From: Verrucomicrobiota bacterium
Lineage (GTDB): Bacteria > Verrucomicrobiota > Verrucomicrobiia > Verrucomicrobiales > DEV007
Reading direction: 5' to 3'
Assembly (NCBI GenBank): GCA_020630975.1
Contig: JAHDID010000047.1
Span: 1 to 45,886 of the forward strand
DNA: 45,886 nt
The position numbers and the translations under genes were made by a program. Position 1 is the first letter of the stretch, and every line of letters begins with the position of its first letter. The notes beneath the pieces are model-generated. The model saw only the letters and a program-made list of their open reading frames with translations, made no database searches and had not been told where the DNA came from. Shown here piece by piece: positions 37,601 through 43,600 of this stretch.

Positions 37601-40600
37601 ACAATACCGCCCTAGATAATGGCAATACAGGCAATCCTCAGCACGATCTAGCAGGAACGGTGACTGGTGTGGGTGCTAATTTAACTCTAGATGCTGGGGG
37701 GACCATCAATGGTGGCACTCGCATCACTGGAATTGATCCGGTGCTAGGCGATCTTGCCTACAATAACCCAACCGATGTGGCTGCTACTGACATCTTCTCA
37801 GATGGGATCTATGGCAGGACCCACATGATCGATGCCAATGGCGCAGCGGCCAATGTCGCAGATGCCACTACCAGTACCGGCACCGATCAAAACGGTCTGA
37901 CTCGTCCACAGACAGCTGGCGAGCTCCATGATATAGGCGCGACTGAGAACCAGGCTCCACAAATCGATGGTGCGGGACAGATCATTCTCGATGTGAATCG
38001 CGATCCCAATACCGCTAGCCCTGATCACAGCTCCTTCACCGGTCTGCTGTGGGAGCTAGTCACGCCTCCTGGATCGACTCCTGCGGACGTCGATCCAGAA
38101 GCGGGGGATTTAAATCTCGATGGTAATTACTACGACGTGGACCAGTTGGTTTTCACTATCACCGGTGGACCTACTCTAGCCGCTGGTGGCACGGCCAGTG
38201 GTGCGACTGATGCCGGTGTGATCACGGGGTTTGATCCTGCGACAGGAGCTTTTACCTATACCCCGCCATTGAACTTCACTGGCGATGTGTTTGCACAGTT
38301 TACCTTCACGGTGACAGATGATCCGGGTAATCCGGCTCGAACCGCTACTGCCACTGTCGATATCATCATCACCGAAGGTGCGATACCTCCTAATATTATC
38401 GTGAATAATATTCTCGGTACTGAGGGTACCACGGTGCCGCTGGATATCTCTGTGGCACTAGTCGATGTCGATGGTTCAGAGACTTTCGAGGATATCGGTA
38501 CGGTTCATACCGGTGCTCCAGCCGAGGTAGAGATCGCTGGCATCCCGACCGGTTTCCAGCTTCTCGACGAGTTTGGCAACCCTGTCGGTATTCGTGCGTT
38601 CAATGGTAATTGGTATCTCGATGTCGCTGACCTCGATGGGCTGCAGGTGCAAATCGCGGACGACCCGAAAGGCTCGGAAGAATTTACCGTGACCGTGCGT
38701 GCGGTGAGCCGTGAATCCGTTGACAATTCGACTGCCGAAGCAACAGCGACATTCACAGCTATCGTTACCAATGAGGCACCGACCTATACAAATGTGACGT
38801 TCACTGAGGAAAGTGGCGCTGTGACAACAGTTGGCAATGGAGACGCAATCAACACGCTCGATGAAGGTGAGTCGGTATCGGTGTCTGTTACCTTTACGGA
38901 TCCAGGCTATGACCTGCCGTCTCAGGGCACAGAGGAGACCTTTATTGCTGAGATCGATTGGGGCGATGGCACGATCGAGATCGCTACAATTACTAGGACT
39001 CCGGGATCTGAAGGGGTATTAACGACAGGTACCTTTAGCGGCACCCATGTGTATCCCGACAATGGAACCTATGTGGTGAAGTTTAAAGTGCTCGATGACG
39101 ATGATGGTCTTGGGATCTTCCAGACCGTTATGCAGGTCAATAGTATTGACCCGACTATCACGGCACTGACAGCTAATGGCGCTGATATACCAGGCGGTGC
39201 TACGGTAGCCGATATCGACGAGTCAGGTACTCTGAATCTGACCGGATCGTTCTCAGATCCAGGTTTTGATAATCCTGGTGGTATTATTTCTCAGACAGTC
39301 GAGGACTTCACCATCGTGGTCGACTGGGGCGATGGCATCGTCGAAGAGTTCATAGGCGATTCATTTGTGAGTGAGACACCGGGTTCTGCGGGCGTCCTCA
39401 CCTTTGGTTCTTTCAACAACATCTCTCACCAGTATGCGGATAACAATACCTACACGGTAGAGGTGCGTGTGGTGGATGACGATGGCGCTCGTGGCATCGA
39501 GACATTCGACATCACGGTGAACAATGTGCCGCCTACGGCGACTACGCTAAACGCCGCAGGTGTGAGCCTGCCGACCACATCGATCGCCGATGGCGCTACG
39601 ACTGGTGGTACGGTGTCGATCTCCGAAGGTCAGTCGATCACACTGGACGGTATTGTAGCCGATATCGCGTTTGATCGTACACCGAGCCTATTCGATCATG
39701 TCGAGAATGATCCAGGTCTAGCGACTACTGAGCGAATCGTATCGGTAGAGGTAGATTGGGATATTAATGATGTGAACTTCACCGAGGGATTTGTTTCCGT
39801 AGCAAATGTCACCAACGATGATTCTGTCATTAATTCCACATCCGCTGCCTTCGATGCGATCACTAGTAATGCGTCGATCTACAATGCGCCGGGTATCTAT
39901 CAGGCTCATGTGCGCATCACAGATGACAATGGCGGTGTGACCATCGTTCCATTCCGAGTCGAGGTAGGTGATCTGTCGCTCAGTCAGCTCGATGTGAATG
40001 GTACATCTGTTCTCGGCGGTACCCCTGTGATCTTATCGCCTGGCGAGACGGCCGATATCGACGCCGGTTTCTTTGCTGTGGTGCCAGATGATCTCGACGA
40101 CTTTACCATGACGGTAGCGATCGATATGGGTGGTGGAGTGATCGATACGACCACGATCACCACATCCTCTAGTCCTGGACTGACGACGACCGATGCCGAT
40201 CCCGATGCGGTGAATAATGGTGAGTTCGATGACTTGTTGAAGACTCTTACTACACCGGGCACATATCCCGTAACAGTGACGGTAGAGAATAATGGAGCCT
40301 CTTCGACTCGTACCTTCGATATCATCATCGATGAGCTAGCACTGAATAGCATCACCGCAGAGGGCGCACCGATCCCGGTGGTAGATGACACCGTGCGTAT
40401 CGATACCGGCGAGACTCTGGATGTGAATGCGGTATTTGGTGACTCCGTGGTCGACCTGAGTGTACCTGGAGAGACCACCGTCACGATTGATTGGGGTGAG
40501 GGAGCAGGAGTGGAGACGATTAGTAATCCTGTCTTTACGACTAATACGGTAACAGTCAGCCCATCCGAGATCTACGAGACAGCTGGCACCTACACCGTGA

Positions 40601-43600
40601 CAGTGACCATGACTAATGATAACTTCGATGATCCGGTGGTCGAGACTTTCACCGTAGTCGTGACCGATGTCTTGGCAGATCTGGTAGTAACCACCGGTGG
40701 TGGCGATGGCCTACAGGCGACAGAAGGTGGTACGACCGATACGCTTACCTTTGCTTTGGATAAAGATGCTACTGACGATGTGGTAGTCGTCGTGACACCA
40801 GATGCTCAAGTCGATCTGGGTAATGGTGCCGGAAATGCCGTTACGCTTACCCTCACCGATACCACGGCTCAGTCGTTGACCGTCACTGCAGATGACGACT
40901 TCGTCACAGAGGCGAGTCCTCACCCTGGTATTCTCAGTATCGCCGTCACGAGCGGCAGTCCCACGGATCTATTGATCGATTCGGTTAGCACTGGTAGCCC
41001 GCTGACTGGCTCTATCACCACAGATATCACCGACAACGATGCACCGGGTATCACCGTCATCCAGACCGGTGCTTCGACGGATGTGATCGAGGGTACTACG
41101 AATGATACTTTTACCGTGCAGCTAGATTCGGTGCCTACCGAGACGGTGACTGTGACCATCGCTAACAGCGATCCACACATCAACCTAGGTAGTGGTTTTG
41201 GTGTCGATCACACGGTGGTGTTTGCTGCAAATACTACGGCGATGAATCCGGTAACGGTCAATGTGATCGCTACGGATGATAGCCTGCCTGGCGATCGTGT
41301 CTATGTGCTGAACTACAGCTCTTCATCATCAGATACCAACTATGATGGTGCGGGAGTCCCAGTCACCGTGGATGGAGTGGCGACCACTCAGCAGGATGTC
41401 AATATCATCACGCCGGTGCAGCTGCTGATCACCAATGCCGATCGCAGCCTAGATGTGACCGAGGGTGGCAATACGGATACTTTCGATATCGGTCTATCCA
41501 CATCGCCTCCAGCAGGACAGCCAGTCGAGGTAACATTGATTCCCGATGGCCAGATCGACCTCGGTAATGGGGCCGGTGTACCTCTAGTCATTACACTGAC
41601 AGATGCCAATCCTGTGACCGTCACGACCACTGCTTTTGATGATCTCGTTTTCGAGGGGGATCACACTGGATTGATCACAGTGGCGATCACTAGTGGAGAT
41701 GCGACAGCATTTCTCGTAGATGGAGCTCCACAAGCCGATCCTCTAGGCGGCACACTCACGGCCAACATTACTGACAACGACGTCCCTACCGTCACGGTGA
41801 ATGATGTGACAGTAAATGAAGGCGATGGAACTGCTACCATCACCGTCAATATGGACCGAGCAATCGGCCAGGATCTGTCCATCGATGTGGACTTTGACAA
41901 CGGGACTGGAGACTTTGATGACACGACTCAGACCGTGACGTGGACTGCCGGGCAGACTGGAGACAAAACGTTTACAGTCGCCATCACAGACGACAATATT
42001 TCTGAGCTTACTGAAACCTTTGGTATATCCCTAGCGGTCAATGCCGCAACGCCTCTGAACGGTCTCACTGTGTATACCGATGATACAGCTACCTTGACCA
42101 TCACTGATGACGACACTTCGACATTCTCGATCGCTGACGTAACAGTCGATGAGGGAGCTGGCACAGCGACTTTCTCAGTGACATTGGATAATGCAGTCGA
42201 TACCAATGTGGTAATCGACGTAAGCTATGCCGATGTGACTGCGACCGGTGGTGGAGCAGACTACGACTCGACCTCAGATCAAGTAACCTTCGTGGCTGGA
42301 AGTACCACTACGCAGACTGTGACCGTTGCAATCACCGATGACAACATTGGTGAATTGGCTGAAACATTTACAGCTAGCTTGAGCACCGCAACAGCGCTGG
42401 GTGGGCGTGATGTGGTCGTGAATGACACGGCAACCGGAACAATCACTGATAATGATAATGCATCGGTCAACGTTGCAGACGTGAGCGTCAATGAGGGAGA
42501 TGGCACGGCAACGATCACCGTCAATCTAGATACAGCTCTCGATCAGACTCTGAGTGTCGATGTCAGCTTTGGCGGAGACGGCACTGATTTCGATAACGCC
42601 TCTCAGACCGTTACTTGGAACACTGGCGAAACTGGCGACAAGACTTTCACAGTCGACATCACCGATGATGCACAGGTAGAAGCTCTGATCGAGCAGTTCG
42701 GTATCAGCCTAGCTGTGAATACCGGCACACCACTGAATGGTCGTTCAGTAGATGTCACTGACACGGCCACACTCAGCATCACCGACAATGATCAGACCAA
42801 TGTCACGATCGAAGATGTGTCTGTGTCTGAAGATGGCACGATGATCTTCACCGCTACTTCTTCTGCGGCAGTCGATGGAGGTTTCACTGTTGATGTGAGC
42901 TTTGCCGATGTCACAGCTACCGGTGGTGGCACCGACTACACATCCACCACTCAGACACTTACTTTTACTGGGACAGCTGGTGAGACTCAGCAGTTCACAG
43001 TTCCTCTGAATGACGATGGTATCATCGAAGCAACTGAGACATTCACAGTCAGCCAAGGTAATGTAACAGCCGGAACCGCAGCGGTGGGATCGATCACTGT
43101 AACAGACACTGCAACTGGAACGATCACTGATAATGATAGTGCAACGGTCACCGTAGCAGATGTGAGCGTCAACGAGGGCGACGGTACGGCAACGATAACC
43201 GTCAATCTAGATACAGCACTCGATCAAACCTTGAGCGTTGATGTCAGCTTTGGCGGAGACGGAACTGATTTCGATAACGCCACTCAGACAGTCACCTGGA
43301 ACACCAGTGAGACAGGTGATAAGACATTTACTGTCGATATCACTGACGATGCACAGGTAGAAGCTCTGATCGAGCAGTTCGGTATCAGCTTGGCTGTGAA
43401 TACGGGCACGCCACTGAATGGTCGTTCAGTCGATGTCACCGACACTGCCACACTCAGCATCACCGACAACGATCAGACCAATGTCACGATCGAAGATGTG
43501 TCCGTGTCTGAAGATGGCACGATGACATTCACCGCTACTTCTTCTGCGGCAGTCGATGGTGGGTTTACTGTTGATGTGAGCTTTGCCGATGTCACCGCTA

